Assembly (NCBI RefSeq): GCF_013359595.1 | Contig: NZ_JABFMP010000018.1 | Coordinates: forward strand, 62,001 to 126,000 | Direction: 5' to 3' | DNA length: 64,000 nt | From: Pseudomonas sp. C1C7 | Lineage (GTDB): Bacteria > Pseudomonadota > Gammaproteobacteria > Pseudomonadales > Pseudomonadaceae | Shown here: in pieces, positions 1-8,115 of the stretch | How the letters are laid out: every line of letters starts with the position of its first letter | Numbering within the stretch: the first letter of the stretch is position 1 | Made by a program: the position numbers and the translations under genes | Notes under the pieces: generated by a model | Seen by the model: only the letters and a program-made list of their open reading frames with translations | What the model was told of the DNA's origin: nothing | The model's database searches: none

Positions 1-1383
1 ATCAAGACCATCCAGAAAGCCGCGAACTTCGGTCGTGAAAAGGCTCTGGAAGTCGAAGCCGCCGGTTTCGTCAAACTGGCCAAGACCCCGGCTGCGCAAA
101 GCCTGATCGGTCTGTTCCTGAACGATCAGGAACTGAAGAAAAAGGCCAAGGCCTATGACGAAATCGCCAAGGACGTGAAGCAGGCCGCCGTATTGGGCGC
201 CGGCATCATGGGTGGCGGTATCGCCTATCAGTCGGCTTCCAAAGGCACGCCGATCCTGATGAAGGACATCAACGAGCACGGTATCGAGCAGGGTCTGGCC
301 GAAGCCGCCAAACTGCTGGTTGGCCGTGTCGAAAAAGGCCGCATGACCGCCGCGAAAATGGCTGAAGTGCTCAACGGCATTCGCCCGACCCTGTCCTACG
401 GTGATTTCGGTCACGTGGACCTGGTGGTTGAAGCGGTCGTCGAGAACCCGAAGGTCAAGCAAGCCGTCCTGGCCGAAGTCGAATCCCAGGTCAAGGAAGG
501 CACCATCCTCGCTTCCAACACCTCCACCATTTCCATCAGCCTGCTGGCCAAGGCCCTCAAGCATCCGGAAAACTTCGTCGGCATGCACTTCTTCAACCCG
601 GTACACATGATGCCGCTGGTGGAAGTGATCCGTGGCGAGAAGTCCAGCGAGCTGGCCGTTGCCACCACCGTTGCCTACGCCAAGAAAATGGGCAAGAACC
701 CGATCGTGGTCAACGACTGCCCGGGCTTCCTGGTCAACCGCGTCCTGTTCCCGTACTTCGGCGGTTTCGCCAAGCTGGTCAGCGCCGGTGTCGACTTCGT
801 GCGCATCGACAAGGTCATGGAAAAATTCGGCTGGCCGATGGGCCCGGCCTACTTGATGGATGTGGTCGGCATCGACACCGGCCACCACGGTCGCGACGTC
901 ATGGCTGAAGGTTTCCCGGACCGCATGAAAGACGACACTCGTTCGGCTGTAGACGCGCTGTACGAAGCCAATCGTCTCGGTCAGAAGAACGGCAAGGGTT
1001 TCTACGCCTACGAGGCCGACAAGAAGGGCAAGCAGAAGAAGGTCGTCGATCCGTCGGTACTTGAAGTGCTCAAGCCAGTTGTCTTCGAGCAGCGTGAAGT
1101 CACTGACGAAGACATCATCAACTGGATGATGATCCCGCTGTGCCTGGAAACCGTACGCTGCCTGGAAGACGGCATCGTTGAAACCGCCGCCGAAGCCGAC
1201 ATGGGTCTGGTCTACGGTATTGGTTTCCCTCCATTCCGTGGCGGTGCGCTGCGCTACATCGATTCGATCGGTGTTGCCGAGTTCGTCGCCCTGGCTGACC
1301 AGTACGCTGATTTGGGCGCGCTGTACCACCCGACCGCGAAGCTGCGCGAAATGGCCAAGAACGGCCAGAGCTTCTTCGGTTAA
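1..1383 (+). CDS. fadB: Fatty acid oxidation complex subunit alpha (C-terminal part)
   Basis: The frame is open from base 1, so the 5' end lies outside the window. 460 residues are visible of a family usually about 715 long. This part is the L-3-hydroxyacyl-CoA dehydrogenase half, which oxidises 3-hydroxyacyl-CoA with NAD+. The hydratase/isomerase half is off-window. The Rossmann glycine motif GAGIMGGG lies at bases 193-216, and the 3HCDH signature HFFNPVHMMPLVEV at about 586-627. A second 3HCDH C-terminal module ends in the YHPTAKLREMA tail typical of FadB. fadA follows after 29 bases on the same strand, the normal fadBA operon forming the alpha2beta2 beta-oxidation complex. An internal GTG at 175 is in frame but is not a start, because the codons before it read as fadB. 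Confidence 0.97.
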   Translation: MKTIQKAANFGREKALEVEAAGFVKLAKTPAAQSLIGLFLNDQELKKKAKAYDEIAKDVKQAAVLGAGIMGGGIAYQSASKGTPILMKDINEHGIEQGLAEAAKLLVGRVEKGRMTAAKMAEVLNGIRPTLSYGDFGHVDLVVEAVVENPKVKQAVLAEVESQVKEGTILASNTSTISISLLAKALKHPENFVGMHFFNPVHMMPLVEVIRGEKSSELAVATTVAYAKKMGKNPIVVNDCPGFLVNRVLFPYFGGFAKLVSAGVDFVRIDKVMEKFGWPMGPAYLMDVVGIDTGHHGRDVMAEGFPDRMKDDTRSAVDALYEANRLGQKNGKGFYAYEADKKGKQKKVVDPSVLEVLKPVVFEQREVTDEDIINWMMIPLCLETVRCLEDGIVETAAEADMGLVYGIGFPPFRGGALRYIDSIGVAEFVALADQYADLGALYHPTAKLREMAKNGQSFFG

Positions 1384-1412
1384 GCGCCCCCAACTAGAGT
1401 GAGAGTGAACTT

Positions 1413-2588
1413 ATGAGCTTGAATCCTAGAGACGTCGTGATTGTCGACTTCGGTCGTACTCCGATGGGCCGCTCCAAGGGCGGCATGCACCGCAACACCC
1501 GTGCCGAAGACATGTCGGCGCACCTGATCAGCAAAGTGCTGGAACGCAACACCAGGATCGACCCGAACGAAGTCGAGGACGTGATCTGGGGCTGCGTGAA
1601 CCAGACCCTGGAGCAGGGCTGGAACATTGCGCGCATGGCGTCGCTGATGACCCAGATCCCGCACACCTCGGCCGCCCAGACCGTCAGCCGCCTGTGTGGT
1701 TCGTCCATGAGCGCGCTGCACACCGCTGCGCAGGCGATCATGACCGGCAACGGTGACGTTTTCGTCGTTGGTGGCGTCGAGCATATGGGCCACGTGAGCA
1801 TGATGCACGGTGTCGATCCGAACCCGCACATGTCGCTGTACGCGGCAAAAGCTTCGGGCATGATGGGCCTGACCGCGGAAATGCTCGGCAAAATGCACGG
1901 CATTACCCGCGAACAGCAGGACGCCTTTGGTCTGCGCTCCCACCAGCTCGCCCACAAGGCGACCGTGGAAGGCAAGTTCAAGGACGAAATCATCCCGATG
2001 CAGGGCTATGACGAGAACGGCTTCCTGAAACTGTTCGACTACGACGAAACCATTCGTCCGGAAACCACCCTGGAAAGCCTGGCGACGCTGAAGCCGGCGT
2101 TCAACCCGAAAGGTGGTACCGTGACTGCCGGTACTTCGTCGCAGATCACCGATGGTGCTTCGTGCATGATCGTGATGTCGGCGCAGCGTGCACAGGACCT
2201 GGGGATCCAGCCGATGGCGGTGATCCGTTCGATGGCAGTGGCAGGTGTGGATCCGGCGATCATGGGCTATGGTCCAGTACCGGCTACACAAAAAGCACTG
2301 AAGCGCGCAGGCCTTGGTATCAACGATATCGACTTCTTCGAGCTCAACGAAGCTTTCGCCGCACAGGCCCTGCCAGTGCTGAAAGACCTGAAAGTGCTCG
2401 ACAAGATGAACGAGAAGGTTAACCTGCACGGCGGCGCGATCGCCCTGGGTCACCCGTTCGGTTGCTCCGGTGCCCGTATCTCCGGCACTTTGCTGAACGT
2501 GATGAAGCAAAATGGCGGTACCTTCGGGGTATCCACCATGTGCATTGGTCTCGGCCAAGGCATCACCACCGTCTTCGAACGCGTTTAA
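1413..2588 (+). CDS. fadA: 3-ketoacyl-CoA thiolase, beta subunit of the fatty acid oxidation complex
   Basis: 391 residues, the normal length for FadA. It catalyses the thiolytic cleavage of 3-ketoacyl-CoA to acetyl-CoA and a shortened acyl-CoA, the last step of each beta-oxidation round. Thiolase catalytic residues are visible: nucleophile Cys95 in SRLCGSSMS, His347 in ALGHPFGCSG and Cys377 in TMCIGLGQG. It lies 29 bases after fadB, with a GAGTGAGAG-like Shine-Dalgarno just before ATG 1413. A strong hairpin terminator closes the operon. psrA, whose product is known to repress fadBA in P. aeruginosa, is encoded nearby at 8116-8823. I did not find a clear PsrA box here because the fadBA promoter is off-window. 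Confidence 0.98.
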   Translation: MSLNPRDVVIVDFGRTPMGRSKGGMHRNTRAEDMSAHLISKVLERNTRIDPNEVEDVIWGCVNQTLEQGWNIARMASLMTQIPHTSAAQTVSRLCGSSMSALHTAAQAIMTGNGDVFVVGGVEHMGHVSMMHGVDPNPHMSLYAAKASGMMGLTAEMLGKMHGITREQQDAFGLRSHQLAHKATVEGKFKDEIIPMQGYDENGFLKLFDYDETIRPETTLESLATLKPAFNPKGGTVTAGTSSQITDGASCMIVMSAQRAQDLGIQPMAVIRSMAVAGVDPAIMGYGPVPATQKALKRAGLGINDIDFFELNEAFAAQALPVLKDLKVLDKMNEKVNLHGGAIALGHPFGCSGARISGTLLNVMKQNGGTFGVSTMCIGLGQGITTVFERV

Positions 2589-2603
2589 GCGAATCGTTGA
2601 CGG

Positions 2604-2637
2604 AAGCCGGGGCCAAGTGCCCCGGTTTTTGTTTTTC
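2604..2637 (+). terminator. Rho-independent terminator of fadBA
   Basis: A 7-bp G+C stem (CCGGGGC 2607-2613 with GCCCCGG 2619-2625) with a five-base loop is followed directly by a T-rich run, 16 bases after the fadA stop. Confidence 0.9.
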
Positions 2638-2686
2638 CGGGTTTAATTTGTTTTTATTTTGAAAAAATTTGAGTGAGGGCCGAAGC

Positions 2687-2923
2687 ATGCCGATACAACC
2701 AGGGCTCTACCAACATTACAAAGGTCCGCAGTACCGCGTATTCAGTGTCGCGCGGCATTCGGAGACCGAGGAAGAAGTGGTCTTCTACCAAGCCCTGTAT
2801 GGCGATTACGGCTTTTGGGTACGTCCCTTGAGCATGTTCCTGGAGTCGGTCGAAGTTGACGGCGAGCAGGTGCCACGCTTTGCTTTGGTGCAGGCCGAAG
2901 AGAGTCTTTTTAACAAGCCATGA
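2687..2923 (+). CDS. DUF1653 family protein
   Basis: 78 residues, matching the small DUF1653 family (typical opening PGLYQHYKGxxYxV, then the E..VxYQALYG and WVRPLxMF blocks). The function of the family is not established. It is predicted cytoplasmic, with no signal peptide or membrane segment. I chose ATG 2687 over the in-frame TTG at 2669 because GTGAGGG sits about 8-10 bases before the ATG and the residues before it are not family-like. It lies alone between the fadBA terminator and topA, on the same strand. Confidence 0.85.
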   Translation: MPIQPGLYQHYKGPQYRVFSVARHSETEEEVVFYQALYGDYGFWVRPLSMFLESVEVDGEQVPRFALVQAEESLFNKP

Positions 2924-3037
2924 GCTGAGTGCGCGCAAAACCCTGCGCTTGACCTCACCTTGTAGCCACTATATATAGCGGTGCCGCGTCAGGCGCCAAC
3001 CGCCTTTCACTTCTAGAATTCAGGAATTTTCTGATCC

Positions 3038-5665
3038 ATGGGCAAATCGCTGGTCATTGTGGAATCCCCGGCTAAGGCCAAGACCATCAACAAGTATCTG
3101 GGCAACCAATACGTGGTGAAGTCGAGTATCGGCCATATCCGAGACCTGCCCACCAGTGGTTCGGCGAGTGCCACCAAGGAGCCTGCCGCCAAGCGTGGCA
3201 AGGCCGTTGCGGGCGAAGCGCCGGCGCTGTCGCCGAAAGAAAAGGCACGCAAGCAGCTGGTCGCTCGCATGGGGGTCGATCCCGATCACGGCTGGAAAGC
3301 CAAGTACGAGATCCTTCCAGGCAAGGAAAAGGTCATCGAAGAGCTGCGCCGGCTCGCCAAGGATGCTGACACCATCTATCTCGCAACCGACTTGGATCGC
3401 GAGGGGGAAGCCATTGCCTGGCACCTGCGCGAAGCCATCGGTGGTGATGACAGCCGCTACAAGCGCGTGGTGTTCAACGAAATCACCAAGAAAGCCATCC
3501 AGGAAGCCTTCTCCGAGCCCGGCGAGCTGGACATCGACCGCGTCAACGCCCAGCAGGCGCGTCGTTTCCTCGACCGCGTAGTGGGTTACATGGTTTCGCC
3601 GCTGCTGTGGGCCAAGATCGCTCGCGGTCTGTCCGCCGGTCGCGTGCAGTCGGTTGCGGTGAAGCTGGTGGTCGAGCGTGAGCGTGAAATCCGCGCGTTC
3701 ATCCCGGAAGAGTACTGGGAAGTCCACGCCGACCTCGGCACCGCCAAAGGCGCCTCCGTGCGTTTCGAAGTCGCTCGCGAGAAAGGCGAGGCCTTCAGGC
3801 CGCTGAACGAAGCCCAGGCGATGGCCGCGCTGGAAAAGCTCAAGGCGTCCAGCTACAGCATCGTCAAGCGTGAAGACAAGCCGACCAGCAGCAAGCCGTC
3901 GGCACCGTTCATTACTTCCACCCTGCAACAGGCCGCGAGCAACCGCCTGGGCTTCGGTGTGAAGAAAACCATGATGATGGCCCAGCGTCTGTACGAAGCC
4001 GGCTACATCACCTATATGCGTACCGACTCCACCAACCTCTCGGCCGATGCCGTGGCGATGGCGCGTACTTATATTGAAGGCGAGTTTGGCAAGAAGTACC
4101 TGCCGGATTCCCCGAACGTCTACAGCAGCAAGGAAGGCGCACAAGAGGCTCACGAAGCGATTCGTCCGTCCGACGCCAACATCACGCCGGCCAAGCTGTC
4201 GGGCATGGAGCGCGATGCCGAGCGTCTCTACGAGCTGATCTGGCGCCAGTTCCTCGCTTGCCAGATGCTGCCTGCGCAATACCTGTCGACCACGGTCACC
4301 GTCGCTGCCGGCGACTTCGAGTTGCGTGCCAAGGGCCGTATCCTCAAGTTCGACGGCTACACCCGCGTGATGCCGCAAATTGCCAAGCCGGGCGATGATG
4401 ACGTGCTGCCAGACATGGCCCAGGGCGATGCGATGAAGCTGATCCAGCTTGATCCGACCCAGCACTTCACCAAGCCGCCGGCGCGTTACTCCGAAGCCAG
4501 TCTGGTCAAGGAAATGGAAAAGCGCGGTATCGGTCGTCCTTCGACCTACGCGGCGATCATTTCCACCATCCAGGACCGCGGTTACGTGGCGCTGCACAAC
4601 CGTCGTTTCTACTCGGAAAAGATGGGCGACATCGTCACCGAGCGTCTGGCCGAGAGCTTCTCCAACCTGATGGACTACGGCTTCACCGCCGGCATGGAAG
4701 AGCATCTCGATGATGTGGCTCAGGGCGAGCGCGACTGGAAGAACGTGCTCGACGAGTTCTACGGCGACTTCAAGAAGAAGCTCGAAGTAGCCGAGAGCCC
4801 GGACAACGGCATGCGCGCCAACCAGCCGGTCATGACCGATATTCCGTGCACTACCTGCGGTCGTCCGATGCAGATCCGTACGGCGTCGACCGGCGTGTTC
4901 CTTGGCTGCTCGGGCTACAGCCTGCCGCCGAAAGAGCGCTGCAAGGCCACCGTCAACCTGGTGCCGGGCGACGAGATCGCCGCGGACGACGAAGGTGAGT
5001 CGGAATCGCTGGTGTTGCGTGGCAAACACCGTTGCCCGATCTGCAGCACCGCGATGGATGCCTACCTGCTCGACGAGAAGCGCAAACTGCACATCTGCGG
5101 CAACAACCCGGATTGCGCTGGCTACGAAATCGAAGAGGGCGCTTATCGCATCAAGGGCTATGAAGGCCCGAGCCTGGAGTGCGACAAGTGTGGCAGCGAG
5201 ATGCAGCTCAAGACCGGTCGTTTCGGCAAGTTCTTCGGTTGCACCAACCCGACCTGCAAGAACACCCGCAAGCTGCTCAAGAGTGGTGACGCGGCGCCGC
5301 CGAAGATGGACCCGGTGAAGATGCCTGAGCTGAAATGCGAAAAGGTCAACGACACCTACATCCTGCGCGACGGTGCGTCCGGTCTGTTCCTGGCGGCCAG
5401 CCAGTTCCCGAAAAACCGCGAGACCCGTGCGCCGCTGGTGTCCGAGATCATCCCGCACAAGGACGAGATCGATCCGAAGTACCACTTCCTGTGTGAAGCA
5501 CCGAAGAAGGATCCGGACGGCCTGCCTGCGGTCATCCGCTACAGCCGCAAGACCAAGGAGCAATACGTGCAGACCGAAGTCGACGGCAAGCCGACCGGCT
5601 GGAAAGCGTATTACGACGGTGGCAAGTGGACCGTTGAAGACAAGCGTCCTGCCGCGAAGTCTTGA
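3038..5665 (+). CDS. topA: DNA topoisomerase I (type IA)
   Basis: 875 residues, typical of proteobacterial TopA. It relaxes negatively supercoiled DNA through a single-strand break with a 5'-phosphotyrosine intermediate. The TOPRIM domain is at the N-terminus (LVIVESPAKAKTI; DLDREGEAIAWHL with the acidic metal site). The active-site tyrosine is in YITYMRTDSTN, about residue 326. The C-terminal third carries three tetracysteine zinc modules (CTTCGRPM..., CPICSTAM..., CDKCGSEM...) and a further basic domain. An insertion of small and basic residues follows the N-terminal GHIRDLP motif, as in other pseudomonads. ATG 3038 gives the family N-terminus MGKSLVIVESPAKAK. A strong terminator follows the stop. 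Confidence 0.98.
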   Translation: MGKSLVIVESPAKAKTINKYLGNQYVVKSSIGHIRDLPTSGSASATKEPAAKRGKAVAGEAPALSPKEKARKQLVARMGVDPDHGWKAKYEILPGKEKVIEELRRLAKDADTIYLATDLDREGEAIAWHLREAIGGDDSRYKRVVFNEITKKAIQEAFSEPGELDIDRVNAQQARRFLDRVVGYMVSPLLWAKIARGLSAGRVQSVAVKLVVEREREIRAFIPEEYWEVHADLGTAKGASVRFEVAREKGEAFRPLNEAQAMAALEKLKASSYSIVKREDKPTSSKPSAPFITSTLQQAASNRLGFGVKKTMMMAQRLYEAGYITYMRTDSTNLSADAVAMARTYIEGEFGKKYLPDSPNVYSSKEGAQEAHEAIRPSDANITPAKLSGMERDAERLYELIWRQFLACQMLPAQYLSTTVTVAAGDFELRAKGRILKFDGYTRVMPQIAKPGDDDVLPDMAQGDAMKLIQLDPTQHFTKPPARYSEASLVKEMEKRGIGRPSTYAAIISTIQDRGYVALHNRRFYSEKMGDIVTERLAESFSNLMDYGFTAGMEEHLDDVAQGERDWKNVLDEFYGDFKKKLEVAESPDNGMRANQPVMTDIPCTTCGRPMQIRTASTGVFLGCSGYSLPPKERCKATVNLVPGDEIAADDEGESESLVLRGKHRCPICSTAMDAYLLDEKRKLHICGNNPDCAGYEIEEGAYRIKGYEGPSLECDKCGSEMQLKTGRFGKFFGCTNPTCKNTRKLLKSGDAAPPKMDPVKMPELKCEKVNDTYILRDGASGLFLAASQFPKNRETRAPLVSEIIPHKDEIDPKYHFLCEAPKKDPDGLPAVIRYSRKTKEQYVQTEVDGKPTGWKAYYDGGKWTVEDKRPAAKS

Positions 5666-5679
5666 TCTGAGCTGAACCG

Positions 5680-5713
5680 AAAAGGCCGCATGTCACCATG
5701 CGGCCTTTTTTTG
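5680..5713 (+). terminator. Rho-independent terminator of topA
   Basis: The stem AGGCCGCATG / CATGCGGCCT with a four-base loop (TCAC) is flanked by an A-run and a seven-T run, 15 bases after the topA stop. Confidence 0.93.
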
Positions 5714-5790
5714 CGCTTGCGGTGGACTTGGTTGATCCACGACACTGTTCGACCTGCGTGATGCATCATATCGTTGTGGAGGCTGCCGTC

Positions 5791-6315
5791 ATGGCCCACG
5801 AACTCTATACCCGTACCAACCAGAAGATTTATTTCGCCGGCCTTTCACTGGAAGCGCTTGCCAAGGCTGAAGAGGCGCGGTCGATGAATTCCCTGGCGCT
5901 GATCCAGGCAGGTCGCGAATCGGCGTTGTTTCACCTGTATGGCGCCCTGTTGGGTTTGTGCCATGAAATCGCCGGGTTCTATCGCCTGCCGCAGGCCAAT
6001 TCCCAGCGCGCGGAAGCGCTGCTGACTCGGGAGGTGCTGGAAACCATCGCCATTCCTGAATTGGCCGAGATGATCGAGCTGGCCAACAATCCGGAAACCT
6101 GGCTGGCCAGGCTGCTGGCCGCCCACTCGGCGTTGTTTCAGCCGCCTCGTGCGCCACACAAGCCCAAGGGCGACGTCACGCAGCCTTTGATTCAGGCGGT
6201 GAACCTGGACGAAGAAGAGACGCCCGATGAGTTGAGCCGTGAAGAACTGGAGAGCTGGCGCCAGAACCTCAAGAGCCTGGCGCTGCGTTTTCGAGAAGGC
6301 TTGAACGAATGTTGA
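5791..6315 (+). CDS. DUF6586 family protein (PA3010-type)
   Basis: 174 residues, a largely helical and acidic protein with no signal peptide or membrane segment. It resembles the small conserved pseudomonad protein encoded directly downstream of topA (PA3010 in P. aeruginosa, from memory). The function is unknown. ATG 5791 is preferred over upstream in-frame starts at 5698 and after, because GGAGG lies 8 bases before it and the upstream extension overlaps the topA terminator. The C-terminal third is rich in Glu and Leu and may form a helical hairpin. Confidence 0.8.
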   Translation: MAHELYTRTNQKIYFAGLSLEALAKAEEARSMNSLALIQAGRESALFHLYGALLGLCHEIAGFYRLPQANSQRAEALLTREVLETIAIPELAEMIELANNPETWLARLLAAHSALFQPPRAPHKPKGDVTQPLIQAVNLDEEETPDELSREELESWRQNLKSLALRFREGLNEC

Positions 6316-6470
6316 AGGCCAGGGGTCTTTGACGGGCGGCACGCCAAGGCTGCCATTCGAGGGAAGAGAGTTGTCGGAAATTTCTCTTCGTGATGGCAGC
6401 TGGTCAAGATCCCGAGCGAAGCCCGATTGATGGCTATATAATCCCCGCCTTTCCTGGAGAACACACCTTT

Positions 6471-6704
6471 ATGCCAACGTCCTTTTTAGAAATTGTCGAG
6501 TTACCAGACGGCCGAATCGAGCTGCGCAGGGCCGAGGACGAGGGTTCTCTGGTTACTTTGGATTTCTCGGAGGATGCCAAGGCGTTCCTGCAAGGCCAGC
6601 ATGTCGAAGTCGCCAAAGCGATGCTGAGCGTTGGTGTGCAGATGGCCGGGCGCCTGGTTGAAGGGGAATTGGACAAGGAAGAGGGGCCGCGGGTCCTTCA
6701 CTGA
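6471..6704 (+). CDS. Small conserved hypothetical protein (PA3009-type)
   Basis: 77 residues, acidic, with no recognisable catalytic motif. The N-terminal half (FLEIVELPDGRIELRRAEDE) looks like a short beta-hairpin, followed by a helical segment. It occupies the slot I recall as PA3009, between the topA-linked hypothetical gene and sulA. ATG 6471 is chosen because a CTGGAGA Shine-Dalgarno sits 10 bases upstream. A TATAAT hexamer lies about 35 bases upstream, at 6436-6441, so the gene may have its own promoter. It converges with sulA. Confidence 0.7.
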   Translation: MPTSFLEIVELPDGRIELRRAEDEGSLVTLDFSEDAKAFLQGQHVEVAKAMLSVGVQMAGRLVEGELDKEEGPRVLH

Positions 6705-6741
6705 TCCCGCCCGTCGGTTTCTGCCAATACCGCCACAGATC

Positions 6742-6765
6742 GGCTTCTCTGCCCCAGGAGAAGCC
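6742..6765. terminator. Hairpin between convergent genes
   Basis: A perfect 8-bp inverted repeat (GGCTTCTC 6742-6749 / GAGAAGCC 6758-6765) lies between the convergent 77-residue gene and sulA. There is no clear T-run on either side, so termination is plausible but weakly supported. Confidence 0.4.
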
Positions 6766-6787
6766 CTGCGCCGTTTCAGGCGCGACG

Positions 6788-7267
6788 TTAACCCAATCGA
6801 ATGTTCAGGCTTTGTGCGTCCCCGGTCCGGGCGGCGCTGATCAGTTGTTGGCGCGCGCTGGTGCTCAGCGGGTTGAGCCAGCTGACGACAGTGTGACTGC
6901 GGCCCAGTCGCAAGGCTTCGCAGGTCAGTTGCTGGGCGCTCTGGGTGCCGCTCGGTTGCAGCAGCAGGATGCGCTCGCGATTGAGGCCGGCGTCCCGAAG
7001 CCACGCCTGGGTCACGCTGGCGGGCGGGGCGATCAGGGTCAGCCAGCGTGCGTCCTGGTCCTGGCTCAGCTCCCTGAGGATCGGGGCCAGCAGGTTCAGG
7101 CAGTTCCCGGCCGCACCACGTAGAGACAGCTCACTGAAGACCTCGGGTTCGGCGCTCCAGGGCGACTCGACCACTTCCTCCAGGATCGGCGCCAGAGGCT
7201 GGGCCAGGAATGCCTCGAACAGCAACGGCAGTTGGGCTTGCTGTGGTGATGTGTGCGGGAAATGCAT
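6788..7267 (-). CDS. sulA: SOS cell division inhibitor SulA
   Basis: 159 residues, the length of pseudomonad SulA. The protein blocks septation during the SOS response by binding FtsZ. The RecA-like SulA fold is visible in RWLTLIAPPASVTQAWLRDAGL, ILLLQPSG and the C-terminal HTVVSWLNPLS. I chose ATG 7267 over the longer frame to 7300 because a near-perfect Shine-Dalgarno (ACGGAGG) precedes it and the longer start would overlap the lexA stop. It lies 10 bases downstream of lexA on the same strand, so it is probably co-transcribed from the LexA-controlled promoter. No separate LexA box is seen between the two genes. Confidence 0.9.
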   Translation of the reverse strand: MHFPHTSPQQAQLPLLFEAFLAQPLAPILEEVVESPWSAEPEVFSELSLRGAAGNCLNLLAPILRELSQDQDARWLTLIAPPASVTQAWLRDAGLNRERILLLQPSGTQSAQQLTCEALRLGRSHTVVSWLNPLSTSARQQLISAARTGDAQSLNIRLG

Positions 7268-7277
7268 AAAGCCTCCG

Positions 7278-7886
7278 TTAGCGGCGAATGACGCCGACAC
7301 TCAAACCTTCGATCACCAGATCCTGATCCTTGAGGTTCACTTCGATTGGGGCGAATTCCGGGTTCTCGGCGATCAGCCAGACTTTGCTGCCGTCACGCTT
7401 GAAGCGCTTGACGGTCACTTCATCGCCAATGCGCGCCACCACGATCTGCCCGTTACGAGCCTCGCGAGTGGTGTGCACGGCCAGCAGGTCACCGTCGAAA
7501 ATGCCCACGTCCTTCATGCTCATGCCGTGCACTCGCAACAGGTAGTCGGCGCGGGGATGAAAGAAGGAAGGATTGATGTTGCAGGACTCTTCGACGTGCT
7601 GCTGGGCCAGGATCGGTGCGCCAGCGGCTACGCGTCCGATGATGGGCAGGGTGGAGTCGTCGGCCTTGGCTTCGAGGCCAGGGATACGGATGCCGCGGGA
7701 CGCGCCCGGGGTCATTTCGATGGCGCCCTTGCGCGCCAGCGCCTTGAGGTGTTCTTCAGCAGCGTTTGGCGATTTGAAACCCAGTTCCTGAGCGATTTCC
7801 GCGCGGGTCGGAGGGTAGCCGTTGTCTTCCAGGCAGCGTTTGATGAAAGCCAGAATCTCGGCTTGGCGTGGCGTCAGCTTTAGCAT
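7278..7886 (-). CDS. lexA: LexA repressor, SOS regulator
   Basis: 202 residues. It represses SOS genes and self-cleaves when RecA filaments form. An N-terminal winged helix-turn-helix occupies residues 1-65 (PPTRAEIAQELGF recognition region). The scissile Ala88-Gly89 bond is in GRVAAGAP. The catalytic dyad is Ser123 (HGMSMKDVG) and Lys160 (DEVTVKRF). All functional residues are intact. The start at 7886 gives the canonical MLKLTPRQAEIL. Two CTG-N10-CAG LexA boxes sit 11 and 30 bases upstream, indicating autorepression. sulA follows 10 bases after the stop. Confidence 0.98.
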   Translation of the reverse strand: MLKLTPRQAEILAFIKRCLEDNGYPPTRAEIAQELGFKSPNAAEEHLKALARKGAIEMTPGASRGIRIPGLEAKADDSTLPIIGRVAAGAPILAQQHVEESCNINPSFFHPRADYLLRVHGMSMKDVGIFDGDLLAVHTTREARNGQIVVARIGDEVTVKRFKRDGSKVWLIAENPEFAPIEVNLKDQDLVIEGLSVGVIRR

Positions 7887-7896
7887 ATTGATCGCT

Positions 7897-7912
7897 CTGT
7901 TTTTTTATACAG
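7897..7912. promoter_or_regulatory. LexA box 1 (proximal) of lexA-sulA
   Basis: A 16-bp CTG-N10-CAG site with an AT-only centre, 10 bases upstream of the lexA start codon. It matches the gammaproteobacterial SOS box. Confidence 0.9.
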
Positions 7913-7915
7913 TGA

Positions 7916-7931
7916 CTGGGATTATATACAG
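7916..7931. promoter_or_regulatory. LexA box 2 (distal) of lexA-sulA
   Basis: A second 16-bp CTG-N10-CAG site (CTGGGATTATATACAG), offset by 19 bases from box 1. This is the tandem-operator layout typical of autoregulated lexA promoters. Confidence 0.88.
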
Positions 7932-8073
7932 TGAAGCGGTCTTGGCAATGCCCCTTTTTCTCCAGACTGCCGGACGGTCGACAAGCCGGTGGATGGAAGC
8001 TTTGCGGTTGTATGGTTAAATGTCTGACCGACCATTCCCAAAACGAACTGCCAGACTTGACAAGACATAGCTT

Positions 8074-8100
8074 GAAACGTATGTTTCAAACAAGTGTTTG
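8074..8100. promoter_or_regulatory. Overlapping tandem PsrA operators
   Basis: Two inverted repeats share one base: GAAAC-GTAT-GTTTC at 8074-8087 and CAAAC-AAGT-GTTTG at 8087-8100. Both fit the PsrA consensus G/CAAAC-N2-4-GTTTG/C known from P. aeruginosa and P. putida. They end 15 bases before the psrA start, so they should cover the promoter or transcription start and mediate autorepression. Confidence 0.85.
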
Positions 8101-8115
8101 TCAGGCGGAGTAGCC

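Noticed and set aside
3020..5563. 847-codon minus-strand open frame opposite topA
   Set aside because: Shadow of topA codon bias in high-G+C DNA; His/Arg/Val-rich with no domain. Similar antisense frames opposite fadA, sthA, mfd, lolE, the Wzc-type and YjbH-type genes were also discarded.
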